Source of the DNA: CBFGTJ01 sp965651815
Lineage (GTDB): Bacteria > Actinomycetota > Acidimicrobiia > Acidimicrobiales > Microtrichaceae
Assembly: GCA_965651815.1 (NCBI GenBank)
Contig: CBFGTJ010000040.1
Coordinates: 1-19,710, forward strand
Reading direction: 5' to 3'
DNA length: 19,710 bases
The notes beneath the pieces are model-generated. The model saw nothing but the letters and a program-made list of their open reading frames with translations, ran no database searches and had not been told where the DNA came from. Position numbers and translations under genes: made by a program. Of this stretch, positions 12,345-19,710 are shown piece after piece. Position 1 is the stretch's first letter. The number at the start of each line of letters is the position of its first letter.

Positions 12345-13685
12345 ATGACCACCACCGACACACCGACGAGCGCACCGCCCGCCACCGAGCCGGCCGCCTT
12401 CGATCCGTCGCTGTTCGACGCGGCGCGCGAGCGGCTCGTCGCCGGCGACGCCGTCCTGCGGCTCAGCGAGACCGAGGCGGAGCAGCGCGCCGGGTACCAG
12501 CCGGCCGAGGACGGCACGCCCGGCGAGCGGATGATCCTCAACATGGGCCCGCAGCACCCGTCCACCCACGGCGTGCTGCGCCTCGTGCTCGAGATGGAGG
12601 GCGAGCAGATCCTCCGCTCCAAGCCGGTCATCGGCTACCTGCACACCGGCATGGAGAAGACGGGCGAGGAGCTCACCTACCTGCAGGGGCCCACCAACGT
12701 CACCCGGATGGACTACGCGTCCAACTTCTTCAACGAGCTGGTCTTCTCGATGGCCACCGAGGAGCTGCTCGGCATCGAGGTGCCCGAGCGCGCCCAGTGG
12801 ATCCGGATGCTGCTCTGCGAGGCGAACCGCATCTCGTCCCACCTGCTGTTCCTCGCCACCAACGGCATGGACCTCGGCGCGGTCGGGATGATGATCTACG
12901 GCTGGCGCGAGCGCGAGGAGTTCCTCCGCTTCTTCGAGGTGGTCAGCGGCCTGCGGATGAACACCAACTTCATCCGCCCCGGCGGCGTCGCGGCCGACCT
13001 GCCCGCCGGCTGGGAGGAGCACCTCAGCGGCCTCCTCGACGTGCTCCCGGAGCGGTTGGAGGAGTTCGACCAGCTGATGACCGGCCAGCCGATCTGGCGG
13101 GAGCGCCTCCAGGGCGTCGGGGTCATCACCGCGGAGGAGGCGCTGCTGCTCGGTGCGACCGGGCCGATCCTGCGCTCCACCGGCTTCGCGTGGGACCTCC
13201 GCCGCGAGCAGCCGTACCTCCGCTACGACCAGGTCGACTTCGACGTGGTCGTCGGCACCTACGGCGACTGCTTCGACCGGTACGCGATCCGCCTCAACGA
13301 GGTCCGCGAGTCGATTCGCATCCTGCGGCAGATCATCGACAAGATGCCTGCCGGCGACTATCGGATCCAGGACAAGAAGGTGACGCCGCCGCCACGGGCC
13401 CGCATCGACGAGTCCATGGAGGCACTGATCCACCACTTCAAGATCTTCACCGAGGGGTTCAAGGTCCCCGAGGGTGAGGTCTACGTGGCGATCGAGAGCC
13501 CCCGCGGCGAGCTCGGCTGCTACCTGGTCTCCGACGGCACGTCCAAGCCCCACCGAATGCACATCCGCGGCCCGAGCTTCGTGAACCTCCAGACCCTCCC
13601 CCACATGATGAAGGACTCGTTCCTCGCCGACACGGTGGCGATCATCTCCTCCGTCGACCCGATCATGGGAGAGGTCGACCGGTGA
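12345..13685 (+). CDS. nuoD: NADH-quinone oxidoreductase subunit D (quinone-site subunit)
   Basis: This 446-residue, 49-kDa-type subunit shares the quinone pocket with NuoB. MGPQHPSTHGVLR (67-79) contains the quinone-site His, and the family ending LPHMMKDSFLADTVAIISSVDPIMGEVDR is intact. Other blocks are IGYLHTGMEKTGEE and RGELGCYLVSDGTSKPHRMHIRGPSF. About 60 residues precede the core, longer than in E. coli but similar to other actinobacteria. ATG 12345 has a GGGAG about 10 nt upstream and follows a 31-nt gap, the only real gap inside the visible nuo genes. The stop overlaps nuoE by 4 nt. Confidence 0.97.
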   Translation: MTTTDTPTSAPPATEPAAFDPSLFDAARERLVAGDAVLRLSETEAEQRAGYQPAEDGTPGERMILNMGPQHPSTHGVLRLVLEMEGEQILRSKPVIGYLHTGMEKTGEELTYLQGPTNVTRMDYASNFFNELVFSMATEELLGIEVPERAQWIRMLLCEANRISSHLLFLATNGMDLGAVGMMIYGWREREEFLRFFEVVSGLRMNTNFIRPGGVAADLPAGWEEHLSGLLDVLPERLEEFDQLMTGQPIWRERLQGVGVITAEEALLLGATGPILRSTGFAWDLRREQPYLRYDQVDFDVVVGTYGDCFDRYAIRLNEVRESIRILRQIIDKMPAGDYRIQDKKVTPPPRARIDESMEALIHHFKIFTEGFKVPEGEVYVAIESPRGELGCYLVSDGTSKPHRMHIRGPSFVNLQTLPHMMKDSFLADTVAIISSVDPIMGEVDR

Positions 13686-14320
13686 GCCGGCTCACCGACG
13701 CGAACGTCGCACTCGCCAAGGAGATCATCGCCCGGTACCCCCGGCCGCGCTCCGCGCTGATCCCGCTCTGCCACCTCGCGCAGGAGCAGGACGGCTACCT
13801 CGCCGAGGACGCGATGGAGCACATCGCGGAGCTCATCGGCTGCACCCCGGCCGAGGTGCTCGGCACGGCGAGCTTCTACGAGATGTTCAAGCTCCACCCC
13901 ACGGGGCGGTACTGCGTGAACATCTGCACGAACATCTCCTGCCAGCTGCTGGGCGGTGAGGAGCTGCTCGAGCACGCGGAGGAGCTGCTCGGCGTCCGCG
14001 CCGGCTCCACCACCGAGGACGGCATGTTCACCCTCGAGGACGTCGAGTGCATCGCCGCGTGCACCGAGGCGCCGGTCGTGCAGCTCAACTACCGGTACTT
14101 CCACCGGGTGACGCCCGACGAGCTGACCCGGATGATCGAGCAGCTGCGCGCCGGCGAGCTCGACGACGTGGTGCCGCCGCACGGCACCCTCGCCCGGGTG
14201 CGCCAGGACCTCACCGGCGAGCGCATCGCCAACATCACCCCACCCGAGGAGCAGGGCGAGCCGGTGTGGATCGCACGGCACCGCCAGGCGGCCGAGGCCG
14301 CGGCGGGGGAGGCGTCATGA
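13682..14320 (+). CDS. nuoE: NADH-quinone oxidoreductase subunit E ([2Fe-2S] N1a)
   Basis: This 24-kDa-type subunit in the NADH-dehydrogenase module has a thioredoxin-like fold. Its [2Fe-2S] ligands are Cys82 and Cys87 (CTNISC) with Cys123 and Cys127 (CIAAC). It has 212 residues; the last 50 (after about 160) are a hydrophilic tail beyond the usual domain. The GTG start overlaps the nuoD stop in GTGA, giving translational coupling. Presence of E, F and G together shows that this complex I is a full NADH-oxidising form, unlike the 11-subunit ferredoxin-using complexes. Confidence 0.96.
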   Translation: MSRLTDANVALAKEIIARYPRPRSALIPLCHLAQEQDGYLAEDAMEHIAELIGCTPAEVLGTASFYEMFKLHPTGRYCVNICTNISCQLLGGEELLEHAEELLGVRAGSTTEDGMFTLEDVECIAACTEAPVVQLNYRYFHRVTPDELTRMIEQLRAGELDDVVPPHGTLARVRQDLTGERIANITPPEEQGEPVWIARHRQAAEAAAGEAS

Positions 14321-15789
14321 GCGCCCGACCGGATCCGAAGCCGTCCGCGGCGAACCCGACCGCACCCGGCGTGCCCGCCATCGTCTCGTCGCGCTTCGGC
14401 GTCGAGGGCGCGCACACCCTCGATGGCTACCGCAGCTCCGGCAGCTACCCGGGCTACGAGTCGCTGCGCGCCGCGCTGGAGATGTCGCCCGCGGAGGTCG
14501 GCGCGACGGTCAAGGACGCGACGGTGCTCGGCCGCGGCGGCGCCGGCTTCCCCGCCGGGGTCAAGTGGGGCTTCTGCCCCGAGGGCGTGTGGCCGCGCTA
14601 CCTCGTCATCAACGGCGACGAGTCCGAGCCCGGCACCTACAAGGACCGCCTCCTCATGGAGCGCGACCCGCACCAGCTCATCGAGGGCTGCCTCATCGCC
14701 GCGTACGCGATCGGCGTGGCCCAGGTGTTCCTCTACGTCCGTGGCGAGATGGCGCACGCGCAGGAGCGCATCGCCGCCGCGCTCAACGAGGCGTACGAGG
14801 CCGGGCTGGTCGGCCGCAACATCCTCGGCACCGACTTCAGCGTCGACATCGTCCTGCACTGGGGCGCCGGCGCCTACATCGTCGGCGAGGAGACCGCGCT
14901 CATCGAGTCCCTCGAGGGCAACCGCGGCATGCCGCGGCTCAAGCCGCCGTTCTTCCCCGCCGCCAAGGGCCTGTACATGGCGCCCACGGTGGTGAACAAC
15001 GTCGAGACGATCTCCAACCTGCCGTGGCTGCTGCACCACGGGGTCGACGCCTACCGCGCGGTGGGCACCGAGTCCTCGCCCGGCACGCGGCTCGTGGCGG
15101 TCTCCGGCCACGTGAACAACCCCGGCGTGTTCGAGATCCCCCAGGGCGTCACCACGTTCCGGGACCTGTTCGAGAGCGACCTGTACTGCCGGGGCATCCG
15201 CAACGGCCACGAGCTGAAGATGTTCATCCCCGGTGGCGGCTCCGCGCCGTGGCTGTTCCCCGAGCACGTCGACCTGCCGCTCGAGGCGAAGGTCGTCGGC
15301 GGCGAGGGCTCGATGCTCGGCTCCGGGGCGATCATCGTCATGGACGAGACGACCGACGCGGTGAAGGCCTGCCTGCGCCTCACCCGCTTCTTCGCCCGGG
15401 AGTCCTGCGGCAAGTGCACGCCGTGCCGCGAGGGCACGAGCTGGGCCGAGAAGATCCTGCAGCGCATCCTCGACGGCAACGGCCGCCCGAGCGACCTCGA
15501 CCTGCTGCTCGACGTGGGCGACAACATCTCGCCCGGCCCGTACCCCGTCGCCTCCGACGCCTCCCAGGGCCTCGAGGCGGTGCCGTACCCGCCGCGGCAG
15601 ACCACCATCTGCGCGCTCGGCCCGTCCTCGGTGGCGCCGATGACCTCGGCGATCCGCCGCTTCCGGGACGAGTTCGAGGCGAAGATCGTGCGTCGGGACC
15701 CGATCCCGGTGCGGTCGGAGCCGATCGTGGAAGGCTCGACCCTGACCCCCGTCGATCACGCCGCACCGGAGGCGGCCGGCCATGTCTGA
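14317..15789 (+). CDS. nuoF: NADH-quinone oxidoreductase subunit F (FMN, NADH, cluster N3) with an insertion before the last N3 cysteine
   Basis: This 490-residue subunit oxidises NADH through FMN and passes electrons to [4Fe-4S] N3. GRGGAGFPAGVKW is the FMN/NADH glycine-rich loop, followed by NGDESEPGTYKDR and GAGAYIVGEETALIESLEG. N3 ligands are Cys364, Cys367 and Cys370 in SCGKCTPC, and Cys432 in TICALG. The distance from Cys370 to Cys432 is 62 residues against about 41 in E. coli, because of a Pro/Tyr-rich insert at about 405-429. ATG 14317 overlaps the nuoE stop (ATGA), and GGAGG lies 4 nt upstream. The first 30 residues are an unconserved leader. Confidence 0.96.
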   Translation: MSARPDPKPSAANPTAPGVPAIVSSRFGVEGAHTLDGYRSSGSYPGYESLRAALEMSPAEVGATVKDATVLGRGGAGFPAGVKWGFCPEGVWPRYLVINGDESEPGTYKDRLLMERDPHQLIEGCLIAAYAIGVAQVFLYVRGEMAHAQERIAAALNEAYEAGLVGRNILGTDFSVDIVLHWGAGAYIVGEETALIESLEGNRGMPRLKPPFFPAAKGLYMAPTVVNNVETISNLPWLLHHGVDAYRAVGTESSPGTRLVAVSGHVNNPGVFEIPQGVTTFRDLFESDLYCRGIRNGHELKMFIPGGGSAPWLFPEHVDLPLEAKVVGGEGSMLGSGAIIVMDETTDAVKACLRLTRFFARESCGKCTPCREGTSWAEKILQRILDGNGRPSDLDLLLDVGDNISPGPYPVASDASQGLEAVPYPPRQTTICALGPSSVAPMTSAIRRFRDEFEAKIVRRDPIPVRSEPIVEGSTLTPVDHAAPEAAGHV

Positions 15790-18277
15790 GATGCCCCGCC
15801 GCGTGGAGATCACCACCCCGGTCGAGGTGACCGTCGACGGCCGGACCATCACCGCCCAGGACGGCGAGCTGCTCATCGACGCCTGCGAGCGCAACGGCAC
15901 CTACATCCCGCGCTTCTGCTACCACCCGCGCATGGAGCCGGTCGGCATGTGCCGCATGTGCCTCGTCGAGGTCGACTCCGGCCGCGGCCCGGCGCTGCAG
16001 CCCTCGTGCATGATCCCGGTCACCGACGGGATGACCGTCGAGACGGCCAACGAGCGGGTCGCCAAGGTGCAGGACGGCATCATCGAGTACCTGCTCATCA
16101 ACCACCCGCTCGACTGCCCCGTGTGCGACAAGGGCGGCGAGTGCCCGCTGCAGGACCAGACGATGGCCTACGGCCCGGGCGAGTCGCGCTTCGTCGAGGA
16201 GAAGCGCCACTACGAGAAGCCGATCCGGATCTCCGAGACCGTGCTGCTCGACCGCGAGCGCTGCATCCTCTGCGACCGCTGCACGCGCTTCGCGAAGGAG
16301 GTCGCGGGCGAGCCCCTGATCCACTTCATCAACCGGGGCGCCTCGACCGAGGTCAACACCTTCCCCGACCACCCCTTCGCCTCCTACTTCTCGGGCAACA
16401 CGGTGCAGATCTGCCCGGTCGGCGCGCTCACCGCGGAGCCGTACCGGTTCAAGGCCCGCCCGTGGGACCTCGAGGAGGTCGAGTCCACCTGCACCGACTG
16501 CTCGGTGGGGTGCCGGATCACGGTGCAGTCGAGCCGCAACCAGGTCATCCGCCACCAGGGCGTCGACGCGGACCCCGTCAACTGGTCCTGGCTCTGCGAC
16601 CGCGGGCGCTACGGCTACGAGGCGGCCGACTCCTCCGAGCGACTCACCGAGCCGCTGCTGCGCGACGGCGACGAGCTGCGCGAGGGCCGCTGGGCCGAGG
16701 CGATGGGCCGCACGGTCGAGGCGCTGCGCGCCGCGGACCCTCGTGCGGTCGCGGTGATCGGCGGCTCGCGGCTCACCAACGAGTCCGCGTACGCGTGGGC
16801 GAAGCTCGCCAAGGGCGTCATCGGCACCGACCACACCGACGCCCAGCTCGGTGACGGGCTCCCCGCCGAGGTCGTCCTCGGCCTGCCCGGCGCCACCATC
16901 GACGAGGTCTGCACGCCGGGCTCCACGATCCTCTACCTGGGCCCGGACCCGAAGGAGGAGCTGCCGGTCTTCTACCTGCGGCTCAAGCACGCGGTCGACC
17001 GCGACCGCTCGCGCATCGTCGAGGTCTCGCCCGTCGCGACCGGGCTCACCCGCCACGCCGCGGCGTCGCTGCGGCCCCGGCCCGGGGAGCTCGCCACGGT
17101 GGTCGTCGCGCTGGTCACGGGCGAGGTGCCCTCGGGTGGCGCCGGTGGCGTCGACGAGGACGCGCTGCGCGCCGCCTCCGAGCTGGTGCGCGCCGCGGGC
17201 GACTCGCTCAAGGTCGTCATCGGGCGCCAGAACCTGGCCGAGTCGGCCGGCACGACGGTCGACGCCGCCCTCGCCGTGCGCGACGCCGTCCCGGGTGCCC
17301 GCTTCCTCACGGCGCTGCGCCGCGGCAACGTGCGCGGTGCCCTGGAGGCCGGCCTCGCCCCCGGCATGCTGCCCGGCGGCGACACCCTCGAGTCCGGTCG
17401 GGATCGCTGGACCGACGCGTGGGGATTCGTCCCCGCCGAGCGCGGGCTCGACACCGCCGGCATCCTCTCCGCCGCCGCCGAGGGGCGCATCGACGTGCTG
17501 GTGCTGCTCGGCGCCGACCCGCTGGTCGACTTCCCCGACCGCTCGCTCGCTCGGCGTGGCGTGGCGGGTGCCCGCACGGTGATCGCGCTCGACCGCTTCC
17601 CGACGGAGTCCGCGCTCGCCGCGGACGTGGTGCTGCCCGTCGCCGGCCACGCCGAGCTCGACGGCACCCACACCAACTTCGAGGGCCGGGTGAGCGTGTT
17701 GCGGCGCAAGGTCACCCCGCCCGGCACCGCGCGCAGCGACTGGATGATCGCCGCCGAGCTCGCACTCCGCCTCGGCGGCGACCTCGGCGTCGCCGAGTCG
17801 CACACCGAGCTGTGGGAGGAGCTGGTCGCGACGTCGCCCGTGCACGCCGGGCTCACCACCGCCGTGCTCGAGGACCCCGCGAACGCGGACGGCCTCCTGC
17901 TCGACCTCGACCGGTCCGGCGCGCCGCAGGTCGAGCCGACCCAGGTGCCCCGCGGCGACGCGTACTCGCTGCGCCTCGTCGTGCACCGGGTGCTCTACGA
18001 CCGGGGTGCCTCGCTGCAGCGGACCGACCACGCGACCCGGCTCGTCGACGAGGGTGCCCTGCACCTCGGCACCGCGGATGCGAAGCAGCTCGGGATCGAG
18101 ACCGGCGCCAGGGTGACGGTGTCGTCCAGTAGCGGATCGCTGTCCGCTCCCGCCGTGGTCGACGCGGGCGTCCCGCGGGGCACGGCGCTGCTGCGCCACA
18201 ACCTGCCGGGCGTCGACGCCGGCGTGCTCGTCGGCGCCGACCAGGCGGTCTGCGACGTCCGGGTGGAGGTCGGCTGA
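15782..18277 (+). CDS. nuoG: NADH-quinone oxidoreductase subunit G with clusters N1b, N4, N5 and N7
   Basis: This 831-residue subunit carries the Fe-S chain of the NADH module. N-terminal ligands are Cys46, Cys57, Cys60 and Cys76 (2Fe-2S, N1b), then His108, Cys112, Cys115 and Cys121 (N5), then Cys161, Cys164, Cys167 and Cys211 (N4). Cys237-x2-Cys240-x3-Cys244-x27-Cys272 is the extra N7 site found only in some bacteria. The rest is a molybdopterin-oxidoreductase-like domain that in NuoG has no known catalytic role, with a C-terminal beta-barrel-like region. ATG 15782 overlaps nuoF by 8 nt; the downstream nuoH start overlaps its stop. The large open frame on the opposite strand here is a codon-bias shadow. 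Confidence 0.97.
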   Translation: MSEMPRRVEITTPVEVTVDGRTITAQDGELLIDACERNGTYIPRFCYHPRMEPVGMCRMCLVEVDSGRGPALQPSCMIPVTDGMTVETANERVAKVQDGIIEYLLINHPLDCPVCDKGGECPLQDQTMAYGPGESRFVEEKRHYEKPIRISETVLLDRERCILCDRCTRFAKEVAGEPLIHFINRGASTEVNTFPDHPFASYFSGNTVQICPVGALTAEPYRFKARPWDLEEVESTCTDCSVGCRITVQSSRNQVIRHQGVDADPVNWSWLCDRGRYGYEAADSSERLTEPLLRDGDELREGRWAEAMGRTVEALRAADPRAVAVIGGSRLTNESAYAWAKLAKGVIGTDHTDAQLGDGLPAEVVLGLPGATIDEVCTPGSTILYLGPDPKEELPVFYLRLKHAVDRDRSRIVEVSPVATGLTRHAAASLRPRPGELATVVVALVTGEVPSGGAGGVDEDALRAASELVRAAGDSLKVVIGRQNLAESAGTTVDAALAVRDAVPGARFLTALRRGNVRGALEAGLAPGMLPGGDTLESGRDRWTDAWGFVPAERGLDTAGILSAAAEGRIDVLVLLGADPLVDFPDRSLARRGVAGARTVIALDRFPTESALAADVVLPVAGHAELDGTHTNFEGRVSVLRRKVTPPGTARSDWMIAAELALRLGGDLGVAESHTELWEELVATSPVHAGLTTAVLEDPANADGLLLDLDRSGAPQVEPTQVPRGDAYSLRLVVHRVLYDRGASLQRTDHATRLVDEGALHLGTADAKQLGIETGARVTVSSSSGSLSAPAVVDAGVPRGTALLRHNLPGVDAGVLVGADQAVCDVRVEVG

Positions 18278-19512
18278 TGCTCGCCGCCGTGATGAACGAC
18301 CCGCTCCTCGAGGGCGGCATCGGCTTCGAGGACGTCCTCATCGTCCTGCTGAAGGTCCTCGTCGGGTTCGGCGGCCTGCTCGTCGCCGTCATCCTGATGG
18401 TCTGGTTCGAGCGCAAGGTCATCGCCGACATGCAGAACCGGCTCGGGCCCAACCGGGCGGGGCCGTTCGGCATCCTCCAGACCCTCGCGGACGGCATGAA
18501 GCTCCTCCTCAAGGAGGACCTCATCCCGGACCGCGCCGACCGGTTCGTGTTCCGGATCGCGCCGTTCCTGTCCCTGATCCCGGCGTTCGTGAGCTTCTCG
18601 ATCGTGCCGATCATGGGGAACTTCTCCGGCGGCCGGGACGGCCGCGTGGAGATCCTCGGGCGCGAGACCTACATGCAGGTCGCGGATCCCCAGATCGGCA
18701 TCCTGCTGTTCCTCGCGATGTCGTCGATCGCGGTGTACGGCGTGATGCTCGCCGGGTGGGCGTCGGGCTCGAAGTACCCGCTGCTCGGCTCGGTGCGCGC
18801 CACCGCGCAGATGATCTCCTACGAGGCGGCCCTCGGCCTGTCCCTCGCCTCGGTGCTGCTCTTCTCCGGGTCGCTGTCGACCAACGCGATCGTCGCGGAA
18901 CAGTCCGGGTTCCAGTGGAACCTCTGGATGACCGGGCTGGTGCCGTTCGTGATCTTCACGATCGCGGGCACCGCCGAGCTCAACCGCCCGCCGTTCGACC
19001 TCGTCGAAGCGGAGCAGGAGCTCGTCGGCGGCTTCCAGACCGAGTACTCCTCGTTCCGGTTCGCGATGTTCTACCTCGCCGAGTTCCTCAACACGGTGAC
19101 GATGTCCGCGATCATCGTGACCCTCTTCTTCGGCGGGCCGTCCGGGCCGGACTTCGGCATCACCGGCTGGGTGTCGGACTACGTGCTGCCGTTCGTCTGG
19201 TTCTTCCTCAAGGTCTTCGTCTTCCTCGTGATGTTCGTCCTCTTCCGCGGCACGCTGCCCCGCCTGCGCTACGACCAGCTGATGGACCTCGGCTGGAAGG
19301 TCCTGATCCCGCTCGCACTGGGGTGGTTCCTGCTGCTCGTCGGGGTGCGCATCTCGGCGGACCAGGACTGGAACGTCATCGCCGTCGTCGCCGTGGCCGT
19401 CGCCGCCCTCGCGGCCGGTGGGGGCCTGCTGCTCGGCGCGATCCGCTCCTCGGCGGCCAAGCGCGCCGAGCTGTCGGGCGGGGCGAGCTACTCGAGCGGG
19501 GAGGCCGGCTGA
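18277..19512 (+). CDS. nuoH: NADH-quinone oxidoreductase subunit H
   Basis: This membrane-arm subunit joins the Q module and lines the quinone channel. It has 411 residues and about eight to nine helices. Family blocks are VWFERKVIADMQNRLGPNRAGPFG (about 43-66) and ELNRPPFDLVEAEQELVGGFQTEYSS (about 230-255), with the acidic residues thought to link quinone chemistry to proton movement. A final helix (about 365-390) and a Ser/Gly-rich tail extend past the usual end. ATG 18277 overlaps the nuoG stop (TGATG); the next ATG (residue 6) is a less likely start. Confidence 0.96.
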   Translation: MLAAVMNDPLLEGGIGFEDVLIVLLKVLVGFGGLLVAVILMVWFERKVIADMQNRLGPNRAGPFGILQTLADGMKLLLKEDLIPDRADRFVFRIAPFLSLIPAFVSFSIVPIMGNFSGGRDGRVEILGRETYMQVADPQIGILLFLAMSSIAVYGVMLAGWASGSKYPLLGSVRATAQMISYEAALGLSLASVLLFSGSLSTNAIVAEQSGFQWNLWMTGLVPFVIFTIAGTAELNRPPFDLVEAEQELVGGFQTEYSSFRFAMFYLAEFLNTVTMSAIIVTLFFGGPSGPDFGITGWVSDYVLPFVWFFLKVFVFLVMFVLFRGTLPRLRYDQLMDLGWKVLIPLALGWFLLLVGVRISADQDWNVIAVVAVAVAALAAGGGLLLGAIRSSAAKRAELSGGASYSSGEAG

Positions 19513-19710
19513 TGGGCTACCTGGACGGCTTCGGCGTCACCCTCCGCAAGATGCTGGGGGTCCACACCGATTCGGGTCGCCGCGTCACCCACGAGTACCC
19601 CGAGGAGGTGCGGCCGAAGCCCGCACGCTTCCACGGCCGCCACGTGCTGAACCGGTACGAGGACGGCATGGAGAAGTGCATCGGGTGCGAGCTGTGCGCG
19701 GGCGTGTGCC
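19512..19710 (+). CDS. nuoI: NADH-quinone oxidoreductase subunit I, N-terminal 66 codons (3' end outside window)
   Basis: The gene starts at ATG 19512, overlapping the nuoH stop (TGATG), and is cut by the window end. The visible protein begins MGYLDGFGVTLRKMLG and reaches CIGCELCAGVC, the first of two [4Fe-4S] motifs (N6a/N6b) expected in this 8Fe ferredoxin-type subunit, which carries electrons between NuoG and NuoB. RPKPARFHGRHVLNRYEDG before the cluster matches actinobacterial NuoI. The order A-B-C-D-E-F-G-H-I is canonical, and J-N are expected to follow. Confidence 0.93.
   Translation, partial: MGYLDGFGVTLRKMLGVHTDSGRRVTHEYPEEVRPKPARFHGRHVLNRYEDGMEKCIGCELCAGVC

Noticed and set aside
15380..18199. 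Very long minus-strand open frame (939 codons) opposite nuoF/nuoG
   Set aside because: The translation is low-complexity (Arg, Gly, Val, His, Asp-rich) with no recognisable family and lies antisense to clearly conserved nuo genes; it is expected from strong third-position GC bias.
1..19710. CRISPR arrays, tRNA or rRNA genes, insertion sequences, defence or phage genes
   Set aside because: I looked for regularly spaced repeats, tRNA-like cloverleaf ends, transposase or integrase motifs and found none; coding genes account for nearly all of the window.

Overview
The window is about 70% GC, has bacterial gene packing, frequent GTG starts and one TTG start, and reads as chromosomal DNA of a high-GC Gram-positive (Actinomycetota). 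The combination of genes fits the class Acidimicrobiia best: a split b6-type cytochrome b with a ferredoxin gene beside it, a stand-alone glucose-6-phosphate isomerase of the transaldolase-fusion type, and a nuo operon directly behind the cytochrome genes. That placement is inferred from protein character, not from a marker gene. I see no tRNA, rRNA, CRISPR array, insertion sequence or phage gene.

Layout. 2-541 is the 3' part of hemL (tetrapyrrole synthesis). 590-1414 is an unrecognised two-helix membrane protein and 1425-2975 is pgi; both have the same TAGCCT hexamer exactly 7 nt before a GTG start, which suggests leaderless transcripts. A near-perfect 50-nt palindrome (2997-3046) lies between pgi and a convergent minus-strand pair: a membrane-anchored monoheme cytochrome c (4602-3835, TTG start) followed by a single-pass protein of unknown function (3758-3096). 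A 248-nt divergent intergenic region (4603-4850) separates this pair from a long plus-strand gene train running from 4851 past the window end.

The train starts with a quinol:cytochrome c reductase module: a Trp-rich three-helix protein, a 2[4Fe-4S] ferredoxin, a cytochrome b6-like subunit, a subunit-IV-like protein, a Rieske protein with a Tat motif, a diheme cytochrome c with two membrane helices, and a second three-helix protein with a large loop. Two nucleotides later the complex I genes begin: nuoA, B, C, D, E, F, G, H and the start of nuoI, mostly with 1-8 nt overlaps. No terminator is evident between the two modules, so NADH:quinone reductase and quinol oxidation are probably co-expressed.

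How it fits together. Complex I feeds the quinone pool (probably menaquinone, by lineage). The Rieske/cytochrome b complex oxidises quinol and passes electrons to the diheme and monoheme c-type cytochromes. Most noteworthy are: (i) the cytochrome b has b6f-type histidine spacing and its only cysteine sits at the position that binds the extra n-side heme (c_i/c_n) in b6f; (ii) a ferredoxin gene lies directly upstream of it, raising the possibility of ferredoxin input at the n side; (iii) a short N-terminal motif, (V/I)P(E/A)HLL followed by a basic stretch, occurs three times in two proteins of the system encoded on opposite strands; (iv) two unknown three-helix proteins bracketing the module share predicted topology and an F-W-I-Y-G signature. 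These make a plausible, under-described variant of the bc/b6f complex.
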